Below are positions 29,589 through 38,447 of a stretch of DNA of 64,000 nt, one piece after another. The stretch is from assembly GCF_020526085.1 (NCBI RefSeq), contig NZ_CP084874.1:2294001-2358000 (forward strand), written 5' to 3'. A program made the translations under genes and the position numbers. How positions within the stretch are numbered: the first letter of the stretch is position 1; the number at the start of each line of letters is the position of its first letter. The notes under the pieces are model-generated. The model made no database searches. It had not been told where the DNA came from and was given only the letters and a program-made list of their open reading frames with translations. This DNA is from Klebsiella africana (GTDB taxonomy: Bacteria; Pseudomonadota; Gammaproteobacteria; Enterobacterales; Enterobacteriaceae).

Positions 29589-31001
29589 ATGAAAAAGTAT
29601 CAACAGCTGGCGCAGCAGCTGACCGAGCAGATTGCGCTTGGTGTCTGGTTGCCGGGCGATCGGCTTCCCTCCCTGCGTGAGCAGGTGATTAGCAGCGGGA
29701 TGAGCTTTATGACCGTCAGCCATGCCTATCAGCTGCTGGAAAGCCAGGGACGGATCGTCGCTCGTCCGCAATCGGGATATTACGTCGCTCCCCAGCCGGT
29801 GAAGCTCCGCCAGCCGGCGCCGCCTGCCCAGGTGACCCGCGATGAAGCCGTTGATATCAATACCTATATTTTTGAAGTCCTGCAGGCCAGCCGCCAGGCG
29901 TCAATGTTACCCTTTGCCTCGGCCTTTCCGGACCCGCGTCTCTTCCCGTTGCAGCAGCTCAACCGCTCACTGGCGCAGGTGAGTAAAACCGCCACCGCCA
30001 TGAGCGTCATTGAGAATCTGCCGCCGGGCAATGCAGAACTGCGGCATGCCATTGCCCGTCGCTATGCTCTGCAGGGTATGAACGTCTCGCCGGACGAGAT
30101 CGTCATCACCGCCGGGGCGCTGGAGGCGCTTAACCTAAGCCTGCAGGCGGTGACTGAGCCGGGAGACTGGGTGGTGGTGGAAAACCCCTGCTTCTACGGT
30201 GCCCTGCAGGCGCTGGAGAGGCTGCGTTTGAAAGCATTGTCGGTGGCCACTGACGTCAAGGACGGTATTGACCTGACGGCGCTGGAAGCGGCTTTGGAAA
30301 ACTACCCGGTGAAGGCTTGTTGGCTGATGACCAACAGTCAGAATCCGCTTGGGTTCACCCTTAGCGCAGCGAAAAAAGCGCAACTGGTGGCGCTGCTGGC
30401 GCGCTATAACGTAACGCTTATCGAAGATGATGTTTATAGTGAACTCTATTTTGGCCGCGAGAAACCGTTACCGGCGAAGTATTGGGATCACAACGACATG
30501 ACGCTGCACTGCAGCTCGTTCTCCAAATGTCTGGTACCCGGATTTCGCATCGGCTGGGTAGCGGCCGGTAAACAGGCGCGACGGATCCAGCAGCTGCAGC
30601 TGATGAGCACGCTCTCCACCAGCTCACCGATGCAGTTAGCCCTGGTGGATTACCTGTCCACCAAACGCTATGACGCCCATCTGCGTCGTCTACGTCGCCA
30701 GCTGGCGGAGCGTAAACAGCTGGCCTGGCAGGCGCTGCTGCGCCATCTGCCGCCTGAGGTGACCATCCACCATAGCGACAGCGGGTATTTTCTGTGGATC
30801 GAGTTACCGGAAGGCGCCGACGCCAGCGTGCTCAGCGCCCGGGCGCTGGCGTCGCATATCAGCATCGCGCCGGGAAAAATGTTTTCCACGACCGCCAGCT
30901 GGACCTCGTTTTTCCGTTTTAATACCGCCTGGGGCTGGGGGGAACGCGAAGAGCAGGGGGTTAAGCGTTTGGGGGAGCTTATTCGCGAACAGCTTGCCTG
31001 A
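29589..31001 (+). CDS. ydcR: MocR-type regulator YdcR (GntR domain plus aminotransferase domain)
   Basis: A 470-residue fusion: residues about 1-70 are a GntR winged helix (KYQQLAQQLTEQIALGVWLPGDRLPSLREQVISSGMSFMTVSHAYQLLESQGRI). Residues about 100-465 are a fold-type I aminotransferase-like domain. The PLP lysine lies in CSSFSKCLVPGFRIGW, and the conserved Asn and Asp are in TNSQNPLGFTL and IEDDVYSELYF. It matches E. coli YdcR (468). MocR proteins use bound PLP and an amine effector to control nearby genes; here ydcSTUV-patD follows directly. The ATG at 29589 is set by E. coli homology. Confidence 0.94.
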   Translation: MKKYQQLAQQLTEQIALGVWLPGDRLPSLREQVISSGMSFMTVSHAYQLLESQGRIVARPQSGYYVAPQPVKLRQPAPPAQVTRDEAVDINTYIFEVLQASRQASMLPFASAFPDPRLFPLQQLNRSLAQVSKTATAMSVIENLPPGNAELRHAIARRYALQGMNVSPDEIVITAGALEALNLSLQAVTEPGDWVVVENPCFYGALQALERLRLKALSVATDVKDGIDLTALEAALENYPVKACWLMTNSQNPLGFTLSAAKKAQLVALLARYNVTLIEDDVYSELYFGREKPLPAKYWDHNDMTLHCSSFSKCLVPGFRIGWVAAGKQARRIQQLQLMSTLSTSSPMQLALVDYLSTKRYDAHLRRLRRQLAERKQLAWQALLRHLPPEVTIHHSDSGYFLWIELPEGADASVLSARALASHISIAPGKMFSTTASWTSFFRFNTAWGWGEREEQGVKRLGELIREQLA

Positions 31002-31305
31002 CTATGTCGTTTATTTTCGTCATCATAAACATTCGGCGAAAATAAACGAATCAGGATTTTTATCGAGGCCGGTCATTATTTTACTGGCGCTCACCATAGG
31101 AAATATGCATACCCCTCCTTTTTGTCTAACTCGTTGTCTATAATCCATAAAGTCATTTTTGTGTTGGCGATTTTTACGTAATGCGTCCCGGGTCACAACC
31201 TGCATAAATTCCTCCGGGGGCGTTAATCTGCTGACTACCCTTATTTCAGGAGATATTTTTACGGCACGGCTGCCGCTAATTCCTTTGTGACAGGAGTAAC
31301 ACCTG
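31002..31305. promoter_or_regulatory. ydcR-ydcS intergenic region with a 13-base inverted repeat
   Basis: Directly after the ydcR stop are arms TCGTTTATTTTCG (31007-31019) and CGAAAATAAACGA (31037-31049), perfectly complementary, spaced by 17 bases. No T run follows, so it is more like an operator or a transcript-end hairpin than a classical terminator. The remaining ~250 bases must carry the ydcS promoter. A 96-codon open frame on the minus strand here shows no protein-like character. Confidence 0.5.
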
Positions 31306-32451
31306 ATGAGCAAAAAATTTGCCCGTTGCAGCCTTTATGTGCTGATTATGGCTAGCTTAACCGTTCAGGCCGCCGAACCGCTCACGTCGCTGGATAAACC
31401 AGAAGGGCGTCTCGATATTATTGCCTGGCCGGGGTATATCGAACGCGGCCAGACAGACAAGCAGTACGACTGGGTCACTCAGTTTGAAAAAGAGACCGGC
31501 TGTCAGGTCAATGTCAAAACCGCCGCCACCTCTGACGAAATGGTCAGCCTGATGGCGAAGGGCGGTTACGATCTGGTGACCGCGTCAGGGGATGCTTCAC
31601 TGCGCCTGATCATGGGCAAACGTGTGCAGCCGATCAACACGGCGCTGATCGCGGGCTGGGGCTCCCTTGATCCGCGTATTGCGAAAGGGGCGTGGTTTAA
31701 CGTCGGGGATAAAGTCTATGGTACGCCCTATCAGTGGGGGCCAAACCTGCTGATGTATAACACCCGCGTATTCCCGACGCCGCCAGACAGCTGGCGCGTG
31801 GTGTTCGTCAAGCAGGACCTGCCGGACGGTAAAACCAACCAGGGGCGGGTGCAGGCCTATGATGGCCCGATTTATATTGCCGACGCCGCGCTGTTTGTCA
31901 AAGCCACCCAGCCGCAGCTGGGGATTAACGACCCCTATCAACTGACGGAAACCCAGTACAACGCGGCGCTAAAAGTATTGCGCGACCAGCAGCCTCTGAT
32001 CCATCGCTACTGGCACGATGCCACCGTGCAGATGAACGACTTCAAAAATGAAGGCGTGGCAGCCTCCAGCTCGTGGCCCTATCAGGCCAACGGCCTGAAG
32101 GCTGAAGGCCAGCCCATCGCCACCGTGTTTCCGAAGGAGGGGGTGACTGGCTGGGCGGATACCACCATGCTGCACAGCGAAGCGAAGCATCCGGTCTGCG
32201 CCTATAAATGGATGAACTGGTCGCTCACGCCGAAGGTGCAGGGCGACGTGGCAGCCTGGTTCGGCTCGCTCCCGGTAGTGCCTGAGGGCTGTAAAGCCAG
32301 CGCGCTGCTCGGGGAAAAAGGCTGTGAAACCAACGGCTATGACCAGTTTACCCGCATCCATTTCTGGAAAACACCGATCGCCGAAGGCGGGAAATATGTT
32401 CCCTATAGCCGCTGGACTCAGGACTATATCGCGATCATGGGCGGCCGCTAA
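31306..32451 (+). CDS. ydcS: ABC transporter periplasmic binding protein YdcS
   Basis: A 381-residue binding protein of the spermidine/putrescine type, alike to E. coli YdcS (381). The signal peptide is MSKKFARCSLYVLIMASLTVQAAEP. The mature protein opens with the family segment RLDIIAWPGYIERG and holds several aromatic residues typical of polyamine pockets. E. coli YdcS has also been described with polyhydroxybutyrate synthase activity. First gene of ydcSTUV-patD. Because patD handles gamma-aminobutyraldehyde from putrescine, a polyamine-type substrate is likely. Confidence 0.94.
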   Translation: MSKKFARCSLYVLIMASLTVQAAEPLTSLDKPEGRLDIIAWPGYIERGQTDKQYDWVTQFEKETGCQVNVKTAATSDEMVSLMAKGGYDLVTASGDASLRLIMGKRVQPINTALIAGWGSLDPRIAKGAWFNVGDKVYGTPYQWGPNLLMYNTRVFPTPPDSWRVVFVKQDLPDGKTNQGRVQAYDGPIYIADAALFVKATQPQLGINDPYQLTETQYNAALKVLRDQQPLIHRYWHDATVQMNDFKNEGVAASSSWPYQANGLKAEGQPIATVFPKEGVTGWADTTMLHSEAKHPVCAYKWMNWSLTPKVQGDVAAWFGSLPVVPEGCKASALLGEKGCETNGYDQFTRIHFWKTPIAEGGKYVPYSRWTQDYIAIMGGR

Positions 32452-32467
32452 GGACGGGAGGCAAACA

Positions 32468-33481
32468 ATGACGTACGCGGTCGAGTTTCAGAATGTATCG
32501 CGCTTCTACGGCGATGTGCGGGCGGTAGATGGGGTCAGCATTGGCATCCGCGATGGCGAGTTTTTCTCGATGCTGGGTCCCTCAGGCTCGGGAAAGACCA
32601 CTTGCCTGCGGCTGATCGCCGGATTCGAGCAGCTCACTGGCGGCATCATCCGTATTTTTGGTCAGCCGGCGAGTGAGTTGCCGCCCTGGCAGCGGGATGT
32701 GAATACCGTATTCCAGGATTACGCGCTGTTTCCCCATATGTCGATCCTCGACAACGTCGCCTATGGTCTGATGGTCAAAGGCATGGCGAAAAAAGCGCGC
32801 TATGCCCGCGCCCAGGAGGCGCTGGAAAAAGTGGCCCTCGGCTTTGCCCATCAGCGTAAACCTTCGCAGCTTTCCGGCGGCCAGCGGCAGCGGGTCGCTA
32901 TTGCCAGAGCGCTGGTGAACCAGCCGCGTGTGCTGCTGCTCGATGAGCCGCTGGGCGCCCTGGATTTGAAGCTGCGCGAGCAGATGCAGGTGGAGCTGAA
33001 AAAGCTGCAGCAGTCGCTGGGGATCACTTTCATCTTCGTGACCCACGACCAGAGCGAAGCGCTGTCGATGTCGGACCGCGTGGCGGTGTTTAATAATGGG
33101 CGTATCGAGCAGGTCGACGCGCCGCAGGATCTCTATCTGCACCCGAAGACCGCCTTTGTCGCCGACTTTGTCGGCACCGCCAACGTCTTTGAAGCTGAGG
33201 CGGCCAGGCGATTGTGCGGTATGCCGGGCAGCTGGTCGCTGCGTCCGGAGCATGTTCGCCTGCAGAGCGGCGGCGAGGTGGAGGTGCAGGGCGTGGTGCA
33301 GGCGGTGCAGTATCAGGGGGCGGCGACGCGGATCGAGCTCCGTCTGGCGGATGGCGACAAACTGCTGGTCAGCCAGGCCAATATCGATGGCGCTGCGGCG
33401 GCCAGCGTACCGCGAACCGGGCAAACGGTTCTGGCTTCCTGGGCGCGGTCGGCGATGACCCCGCTGGAAAGCGGAGGCTGA
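32468..33481 (+). CDS. ydcT: ABC transporter ATP-binding protein YdcT
   Basis: A 337-residue ATPase of the PotA type. Walker A is GPSGSGKTT, the signature LSGGQRQRVAIARAL, Walker B VLLLDEPLGALDLK, and the switch histidine lies in FVTHDQSEA. After about residue 240 follows the TOBE-type regulatory domain. The ATG at 32468 follows GGGAGG; longer readings run inside ydcS. It sits 16 bases behind ydcS and two before ydcU. Confidence 0.95.
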   Translation: MTYAVEFQNVSRFYGDVRAVDGVSIGIRDGEFFSMLGPSGSGKTTCLRLIAGFEQLTGGIIRIFGQPASELPPWQRDVNTVFQDYALFPHMSILDNVAYGLMVKGMAKKARYARAQEALEKVALGFAHQRKPSQLSGGQRQRVAIARALVNQPRVLLLDEPLGALDLKLREQMQVELKKLQQSLGITFIFVTHDQSEALSMSDRVAVFNNGRIEQVDAPQDLYLHPKTAFVADFVGTANVFEAEAARRLCGMPGSWSLRPEHVRLQSGGEVEVQGVVQAVQYQGAATRIELRLADGDKLLVSQANIDGAAAASVPRTGQTVLASWARSAMTPLESGG

Positions 33482-33482
33482 G

Positions 33483-34412
33483 ATGACCATGGCGTTGATT
33501 CCTGCACAGACCGGACGGGTATCGGGGATGTTCTGGCGCCGGCCGGCGCTGGGCCTGTTTTTACTGTTGATCGGGCCGCTGATGTGGTTTGGCATCGTTT
33601 ATCTGGGATCGCTGCTGACCCTGCTGTGGCAGAGCATTTATACTTTTGACGACTTCACCATGTCGGTGACCAGTGACTTCACGCTGGCGAATCTGCGGGC
33701 GCTGTTCAACCCCGCCAACTACGACATTATTGTGCGTACTCTGGTGATGGCGCTGTGCGTCACGCTGGCCAGCGCGCTGCTGGCGCTGCCGATGGCCTGG
33801 TATATGGCGCGCTATACCCGCGGCAAAATGAAGGCCTTCTTTTATATCGCGGTGATGCTGCCGATGTGGGCCAGCTATATTGTCAAAGCCTACGCGTGGG
33901 TGCTGCTGCTGGCGAAAGATGGCGTGGCGCAGTGGTTCCTCAGCCATTTGGGTCTGGAAGGGGCGCTGAGCGCGCTATTGAGCGTTCCGGCGGTTGGCGG
34001 TAACACCTTGTCCACCTCCGGTCTCGGACGCTTTCTGGTGTTCGTCTACATCTGGCTGCCGTTTATGATCCTGCCGGTACAGGCGGCGCTGGAGCGCATT
34101 CCTGGTTCGTTGCTGCAGGCGTCAGGCGACCTTGGCGCGACGCCGCGGCAGACCTTTCGCTACGTGGTGCTGCCGCTGGCCATTCCCGGCATCGCCGCTG
34201 GGTCGATCTTCACCTTTTCGCTGACGCTGGGCGACTTTATCGTGCCGCAGCTGGTCGGCCCTCCGGGGTACTTCATTGGCAATATGGTTTATTCGCAGCA
34301 GGGGGCGATCGGCAATATGCCGATGGCGGCGGCGTTTACCCTGGTGCCTATTGTCTTGATTGCCCTCTATCTGGCGTTCGTGAAACGTCTGGGAGCTTTC
34401 GATGCACTCTGA
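33483..34412 (+). CDS. ydcU: ABC transporter permease YdcU
   Basis: A 309-residue inner-membrane permease of the PotB type with about six helices. The EAA loop, which docks on the ATPase, is [30 protein letters not shown]. Its ATG comes one base after the ydcT stop, and its end overlaps the ydcV start by eleven bases, so the operon is tightly coupled. Matches E. coli YdcU (313). Confidence 0.94.
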   Translation: MTMALIPAQTGRVSGMFWRRPALGLFLLLIGPLMWFGIVYLGSLLTLLWQSIYTFDDFTMSVTSDFTLANLRALFNPANYDIIVRTLVMALCVTLASALLALPMAWYMARYTRGKMKAFFYIAVMLPMWASYIVKAYAWVLLLAKDGVAQWFLSHLGLEGALSALLSVPAVGGNTLSTSGLGRFLVFVYIWLPFMILPVQAALERIPGSLLQASGDLGATPRQTFRYVVLPLAIPGIAAGSIFTFSLTLGDFIVPQLVGPPGYFIGNMVYSQQGAIGNMPMAAAFTLVPIVLIALYLAFVKRLGAFDAL

Positions 34413-35208
34413 TCGCGCACCCTGGTATCTGCAACTGGCGACCTGGGGCGGGGTGATATTCCTCCATTTCCCGCTGCTGATCATCGCCATCTATGCTTTT
34501 AATACTGAGGATGCGGCCTTCAGCTTTCCGCCGCAGGGGCTGACGCTGCGCTGGTTTAGCGAGGCAGCAGGGCGCAGCGATATCCTCGAATCCGTGACGT
34601 TGTCACTTAAAATTGCCGCTCTGTCGACAGCCATTGCCTTAGTACTTGGCACGCTGGCTGCAGGTGCCCTGTGGCGCAGCACTTTTTTTGGCAAGAATGC
34701 GGTATCGCTACTGCTGCTATTACCGATTGCCCTGCCGGGGATCATTACCGGCCTGGCGCTGCTGACGGCGTTTAAGGCCGTCGGCCTGGAGCCTGGCGTC
34801 CTGACCATCGTGGTGGGGCACGCCACTTTCTGCGTGGTGGTGGTGTTTAACAATGTCATCGCCCGCTTCCGCCGGACGTCGTGGAGTATGGTGGAGGCCT
34901 CGATGGATTTAGGGGCTACCGGCTGGCAGACCTTTCGCTACGTGGTGTTGCCCAACCTGGGGTCGGCGCTGCTCGCGGGGGGAATGCTGGCCTTCGCTCT
35001 GTCGTTTGATGAAATCATCGTCACCACGTTCACCGCAGGGCATGAACGCACCTTGCCGCTGTGGTTACTGAATCAGCTGGGGCGGCCGCGAGATGTGCCC
35101 GTCACCAACGTTGTCGCGCTGTTGGTGATGCTGGTAACAACCATACCAATCTTAGGGGCCTGGTGGCTCACCCGTGACGGCGATAATGACGCCGGAAACG
35201 GGAAATAA
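34402..35208 (+). CDS. ydcV: ABC transporter permease YdcV
   Basis: A 268-residue permease of the PotC type with six helices. The EAA loop is [33 protein letters not shown], and the following [27 protein letters not shown] is typical of PotC. It overlaps ydcU and completes the importer. The tail reaches close to patD (22 bases). Confidence 0.94.
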   Translation: MHSDRAPWYLQLATWGGVIFLHFPLLIIAIYAFNTEDAAFSFPPQGLTLRWFSEAAGRSDILESVTLSLKIAALSTAIALVLGTLAAGALWRSTFFGKNAVSLLLLLPIALPGIITGLALLTAFKAVGLEPGVLTIVVGHATFCVVVVFNNVIARFRRTSWSMVEASMDLGATGWQTFRYVVLPNLGSALLAGGMLAFALSFDEIIVTTFTAGHERTLPLWLLNQLGRPRDVPVTNVVALLVMLVTTIPILGAWWLTRDGDNDAGNGK

Positions 35209-35230
35209 AACCATGAAACAGGATAATGCT

Positions 35231-36658
35231 ATGCAACACAACCTATTGATAAACGGTAAGTTAGTGGCAGGTGAAGGCGAGAAAGTGCCGGTATACAACC
35301 CTGCAACCGGCGATGTGATCCTGGAGATTGCCGAAGCGACAGCGGCCCAGGTCGATGCCGCCGTTGAGGCGGCGGATCGGGCGTTCGATGCCTGGAGCCA
35401 GACAACGCCGAAGACGCGTTCCGAGTGCCTCCTGAAGCTGGCGGATGTCATCGCGGCGCAGGCGGAGACCCTGGCGCAGCTGGAGTCGCTGAACTGCGGC
35501 AAGCCGCTGCACTGCGTGATTAACGATGAGATGCCGGCCATTGCGGACGTCTTCCGCTTCTTCGCCGGCGCCGCCCGTTGCCTGCCGGGGATGGCCGCCG
35601 GAGAGTATCTGGAAGGACATACCTCGATGATCCGCCGCGACCCGGTGGGCGTGGTGGCTTCCATTGCTCCATGGAACTATCCGCTAATGATGGCGGCCTG
35701 GAAGCTGGCCCCGGCGCTGGCGGCGGGCAACTGTGTGGTGATCAAACCCTCAGAAATCACCCCGCTGACGGCGCTGAAGCTGGCAGAGCTGGCAAAAGAT
35801 ATCTTCCCGGAAGGGGTGATCAACGTGCTGTTTGGCCGCGGCAAAACGGTAGGCGACCCGCTGACCGCCCATGCGAAAGTGCGAATGGTTTCGCTGACCG
35901 GGTCGATTGCCACCGGGGCCCATATCATCGGTCATACCGCCTCGTCGATTAAACGCACCCACATGGAGCTGGGCGGTAAGGCGCCAGTGATCGTTTTTGA
36001 CGATGCGGACATCGATGCGGTGGTGGATGGGGTGCGGACCTTCGGCTTTTATAACGCCGGCCAGGACTGCACAGCCGCCTGCCGGATTTACGCTCAGCAG
36101 GGCATTTATGAGCAGCTGGTGGAGAAACTGGGTGCGGCGGTGGCCAGCCTGAAAATGGGCGCGCCGGAGGACGCCGCTACCGAGCTGGGGCCGCTGAGTT
36201 CGCTGGCCCATCTCGAACGCGTCAGCGCGGCGGTGGAAGCCGCCAGGGCGCAGCCGCATATTAAAGTAGTTACCGGCGGCAGTCGGGCTGACGGCACGGG
36301 CTATTACTTCCAGCCGACGCTCCTCGCCGGCGCCCGGCAGGAAGACGCCATTGTCCAGCGGGAAGTGTTTGGCCCAGTGGTTAGCGTGACGCCTTTCAGC
36401 GATGAAGCGCAGGCCCTGAGCTGGGCGAATGACTCACAGTATGGCCTGGCCTCCTCGGTATGGACGAAAGATGTCGGTCGCGCCCATCGTCTTAGCGCCA
36501 GGCTGCAGTACGGCTGCACCTGGGTCAATACCCACTTTATGCTGGTCAGCGAAATGCCGCACGGTGGTCAGAAGCTGTCGGGCTACGGCAAGGACATGTC
36601 GATGTATGGCCTGGAAGATTACACTGTGGTTCGCCATGTGATGGTGAAGCATGGCTAA
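35231..36658 (+). CDS. patD: Gamma-aminobutyraldehyde dehydrogenase PatD (YdcW)
   Basis: Oxidises 4-aminobutyraldehyde, made from putrescine by a transaminase, to 4-aminobutyrate with NAD. The 475 residues match E. coli PatD (474). The NAD region shows [22 protein letters not shown] and GSIATG; the catalytic Glu is in [12 protein letters not shown] and the Cys in [13 protein letters not shown]. The ATG at 35231 has AGGA at a good distance and fits E. coli; ATGs at 35174 and 35213 in the same frame are less likely. Last gene of the ydcSTUV-patD unit. Confidence 0.95.
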   Translation: MQHNLLINGKLVAGEGEKVPVYNPATGDVILEIAEATAAQVDAAVEAADRAFDAWSQTTPKTRSECLLKLADVIAAQAETLAQLESLNCGKPLHCVINDEMPAIADVFRFFAGAARCLPGMAAGEYLEGHTSMIRRDPVGVVASIAPWNYPLMMAAWKLAPALAAGNCVVIKPSEITPLTALKLAELAKDIFPEGVINVLFGRGKTVGDPLTAHAKVRMVSLTGSIATGAHIIGHTASSIKRTHMELGGKAPVIVFDDADIDAVVDGVRTFGFYNAGQDCTAACRIYAQQGIYEQLVEKLGAAVASLKMGAPEDAATELGPLSSLAHLERVSAAVEAARAQPHIKVVTGGSRADGTGYYFQPTLLAGARQEDAIVQREVFGPVVSVTPFSDEAQALSWANDSQYGLASSVWTKDVGRAHRLSARLQYGCTWVNTHFMLVSEMPHGGQKLSGYGKDMSMYGLEDYTVVRHVMVKHG

Positions 36659-36789
36659 CATGTTGAAGGTTAAGCATCAGGCGATTATTTCGCCACGGGT
36701 GTGTTAGTTCGCTAATAGTCACAATGGCAAGAAAGGTCAAAACTCAATGCCAGGGATATGAGATTATTCTTATGCCCCTTCAAGAGCTA

Positions 36790-36927
36790 AGCCATTGTGA
36801 GTGCCGGAGATAAGCGCCGGATGGGGACCGCCAGTCACCCTAGGCGCACAGCGCCCGGCGGGTGAGGCGGCAACATCGCCCTTCGCGAACAAATATCGGC
36901 CCCTGCCTGTTGGCAGGGGCTTTTTTT
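36790..36927 (+). ncRNA. Candidate structured RNA (small RNA or 3'-end-derived RNA)
   Basis: Between patD and the next genes lies a compact fold. CCGCC-AG-TCACCC (36828-36840) pairs with GGGTGA-GGCGG (36860-36870), 11 pairs with a two-base bulge. An inner hairpin GGCGC-ACA-GCGCC (36843-36855) sits inside, with a further CCGG/CCGG hairpin before it (about 36804-36820). It ends in the strong terminator at 36899-36927. No convincing protein is encoded. It could be an independent small RNA, an RNA from the patD 3' end, or an attenuated leader. The family is not recognised. Confidence 0.4.
36899..36927 (+). terminator. Strong terminator after patD / candidate RNA
   Basis: Nine-pair stem GCCCCTGCC / GGCAGGGGC with TGTT loop followed by seven T on the plus strand. 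Confidence 0.92.
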
Positions 36928-36994
36928 CTGTCTATTGCATGTTGGAAGGAGGGCTAAGCCTCAAGGGCGCAAAGGGGCATCACATCGCTGTCAT

Positions 36995-37117
36995 TCAGTG
37001 CCGGTTTTTTTTGCTCGGCAAGCTGGCGCTGCGCCGATCCCGAATGTAGGAAATAAGATTATATACCGCCGCGACCAGCAGGATCAGCGCGATGATCAGC
37101 GTGATGATTCCGGACAT
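36995..37117 (-). CDS. Klebsiella-type small membrane protein, 40 residues
   Basis: The minus strand from ATG 37117 encodes one long helix (SGIITLIIALILLVAAVYNL) followed by a basic, polar tail (ISYIRDRRSASLPSKKNRH). A clear ribosome site GAGGTGG precedes the start by four bases. The pattern hydrophobic helix, then SYxRxRR tail, is that of the family annotated simply as small membrane protein in Klebsiella. Probably an inner-membrane peptide with C-terminus in the cytoplasm; role unknown. Confidence 0.75.
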   Translation of the reverse strand: MSGIITLIIALILLVAAVYNLISYIRDRRSASLPSKKNRH

Positions 37118-37588
37118 ATCCACCTCGAATTTATCAAGCGCCGTGGCGCAAAACATTACCAATGGTTATGAATGTAAGTATTATCTCAGAGCAAGGCAAA
37201 TGATATTTATTGTCATTTAGCGCCATCTGTCGCGTATATTTGCGGAAAAAAAGCGTGAAGGGTTTATGTTACAACAGCTTGTCTCTGGCCTTTGTCCGGT
37301 TAAGGATCAGCCATCCGTGGGGAATAATCGCATCTTTAGTCAATTTTACGAACAGCAGTCTCTGGCAGCCGGCGCAAGCGTCGGGATATTTTAATTGTTA
37401 GTTGCCGTGATTCGTGGATAGCAGCAATCTATTTCGGCATTAATAATAAGCTTTTTATATTGGCGGATTTTGCAGGATATTCGTTCTCAATATCTCATAT
37501 GCCGTTGCTGCGGCCGAAACGCCGCCAGGTTTGACTTTACAACATCCGTCATGCGATCATTTACCGCATATTAGGTTTTAACGTTGAT
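37118..37588. other. AT-rich intergenic region
   Basis: About 470 bases with little of certain meaning. A 42-codon frame from ATG 37266 (MLQQLVSGLCPVKDQPSVG...) has GAAGGG only three bases upstream and no recognisable family; a 63-codon overlapping frame is even weaker. I would not annotate either as a gene. The rest looks like promoter DNA of the flanking small genes. Confidence 0.4.
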
Positions 37589-37846
37589 GTGGCTGTGAGA
37601 ATTTTTGCTTTTATTTTATTGGCTATCGGCATCCTGACGCTGAGCTACGGTAATGCCCCGGCGAAACGTATCCAAAGCTGTGAGCAGATGGGGGTTGGGC
37701 AGGCCGTTTGCGCCGCCGCCGAATGGGATAGTGAAAAAGTCAACGCTCTACCGCGCTATAACCATAATCTAAATAAGGTAATGGCAGCCGGGCAGTTAGC
37801 CCCCACCGCTCGAAAGCAAGATAACAACTCTGTTGTTCGCGCGTAA
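37589..37846 (+). CDS. Small exported or membrane-anchored protein, unknown
   Basis: About 85 residues. The N-terminus VRIFAFILLAIGILTLSYGNAPA looks like a signal peptide or anchor; the rest is polar with two cysteines (SCEQMGVGQAVCAAAEWD) that may form a disulphide, then a basic tail. The frame opens with GTG at 37589 or 37595; no strong ribosome site decides. A good terminator follows at once, which supports a real gene. I do not recognise the family. Confidence 0.55.
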   Translation: MAVRIFAFILLAIGILTLSYGNAPAKRIQSCEQMGVGQAVCAAAEWDSEKVNALPRYNHNLNKVMAAGQLAPTARKQDNNSVVRA

Positions 37847-37873
37847 AAAAGCAGCCTCCAGGGCTGCTTTTTT
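37847..37873. terminator. Bidirectional terminator
   Basis: Stem AAAAAAGCAGCC / GGGCTGCTTTTTT with TCCA loop just after the stop at 37846. T runs on both strands let it serve the plus-strand gene and the minus-strand YncL-like gene. Confidence 0.9.
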
Positions 37874-37897
37874 AGGTTTCGTTGCTGAGTAAAATGA

Positions 37898-37990
37898 TTA
37901 AAACCAGCCAAATCTTACGGATAGCAGGCTGATAAGCGCAAACGCGGCGCAGACATTAATCAGAATGACGGTTTTGCTGGAGACATCCAT
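37898..37990 (-). CDS. yncL: YncL-like 30-residue membrane protein
   Basis: The minus strand from ATG 37990 encodes 30 residues: MDVSSKTVILINVCAAFAL, then ISLLSVRFGWF. It matches the tiny E. coli membrane protein YncL (31 residues, MNVSSRTVVLIN...RFGWFI) in both ends and in position between patD and ortT. Ribosome site AAGGTGG lies five bases before the start. A single membrane helix; role unknown. Confidence 0.8.
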   Translation of the reverse strand: MDVSSKTVILINVCAAFALISLLSVRFGWF

Positions 37991-38185
37991 AACGCCACCT
38001 TAATGAGTAAGTCCCTAAAGGTATAGTACGACGTCTGCGGTTGCGCTATCGGATTAAGACGAATCAGGCTTTATTCTGAATATTCAGCCTGTTTCTGAAA
38101 TTGTTATACAAGTATCTCTGAAACACGACGTCATGGCAGATAATCATCCCACCATGGAACGCCCCTCAGGGAAGGAAGAACAAGA

Positions 38186-38359
38186 ATGACGTTATATCAA
38201 AAAATGTTGGTGTTTTACGCCATTATGGGCGTGATATGCGCCGTGATTAGCTGGTTTTTAACCAAAGAGAGCAGGGTGATCCGACTGCTGGCGGCCCTGT
38301 TGATCGGCGCCACCTGGCCGTTCAGCTTCCCGATGGCGCTGCTCGTCTCGCTGTTTTAA
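38186..38359 (+). CDS. ortT: OrtT-like orphan membrane toxin (YdcX), 57 residues
   Basis: From ATG 38186: MTLYQKMLVFYAIMGVICAV, ISWFLTKESRVIRLLAALL, IGATWPFSFPMALLVSLF. Same length as E. coli OrtT (57) and the same pattern of two helices joined by a charged turn, ending in the ATWP(M/F)SFP(V/M)ALL.SLF motif. OrtT is related to GhoT and, when overproduced, damages the membrane; it has no antitoxin and is linked to stress and the stringent response. A GAAGGAAG site precedes the start. No antitoxin-like gene lies beside it. Confidence 0.9.
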   Translation: MTLYQKMLVFYAIMGVICAVISWFLTKESRVIRLLAALLIGATWPFSFPMALLVSLF

Positions 38360-38447
38360 CCCTCAGATGACGGACGGCAGAAAAGGGTGGCGGGAAGGGT
38401 AAGGTTACTGTATAAAAAAACAGTATCCTTATCATGGAGTCATACAG

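Noticed and set aside
31023..31313. 96-codon minus-strand frame in the ydcR-ydcS gap
   Set aside because: Covers the promoter and start of ydcS; composition is that of non-coding DNA.
36801..37049. 82-codon plus-strand frame after patD
   Set aside because: Runs through a strong terminator and the antisense of a better supported small membrane protein.
37210..37401. 63-codon and 42-codon frames in the AT-rich gap
   Set aside because: No good ribosome site spacing and no recognisable family; kept only as a remark.
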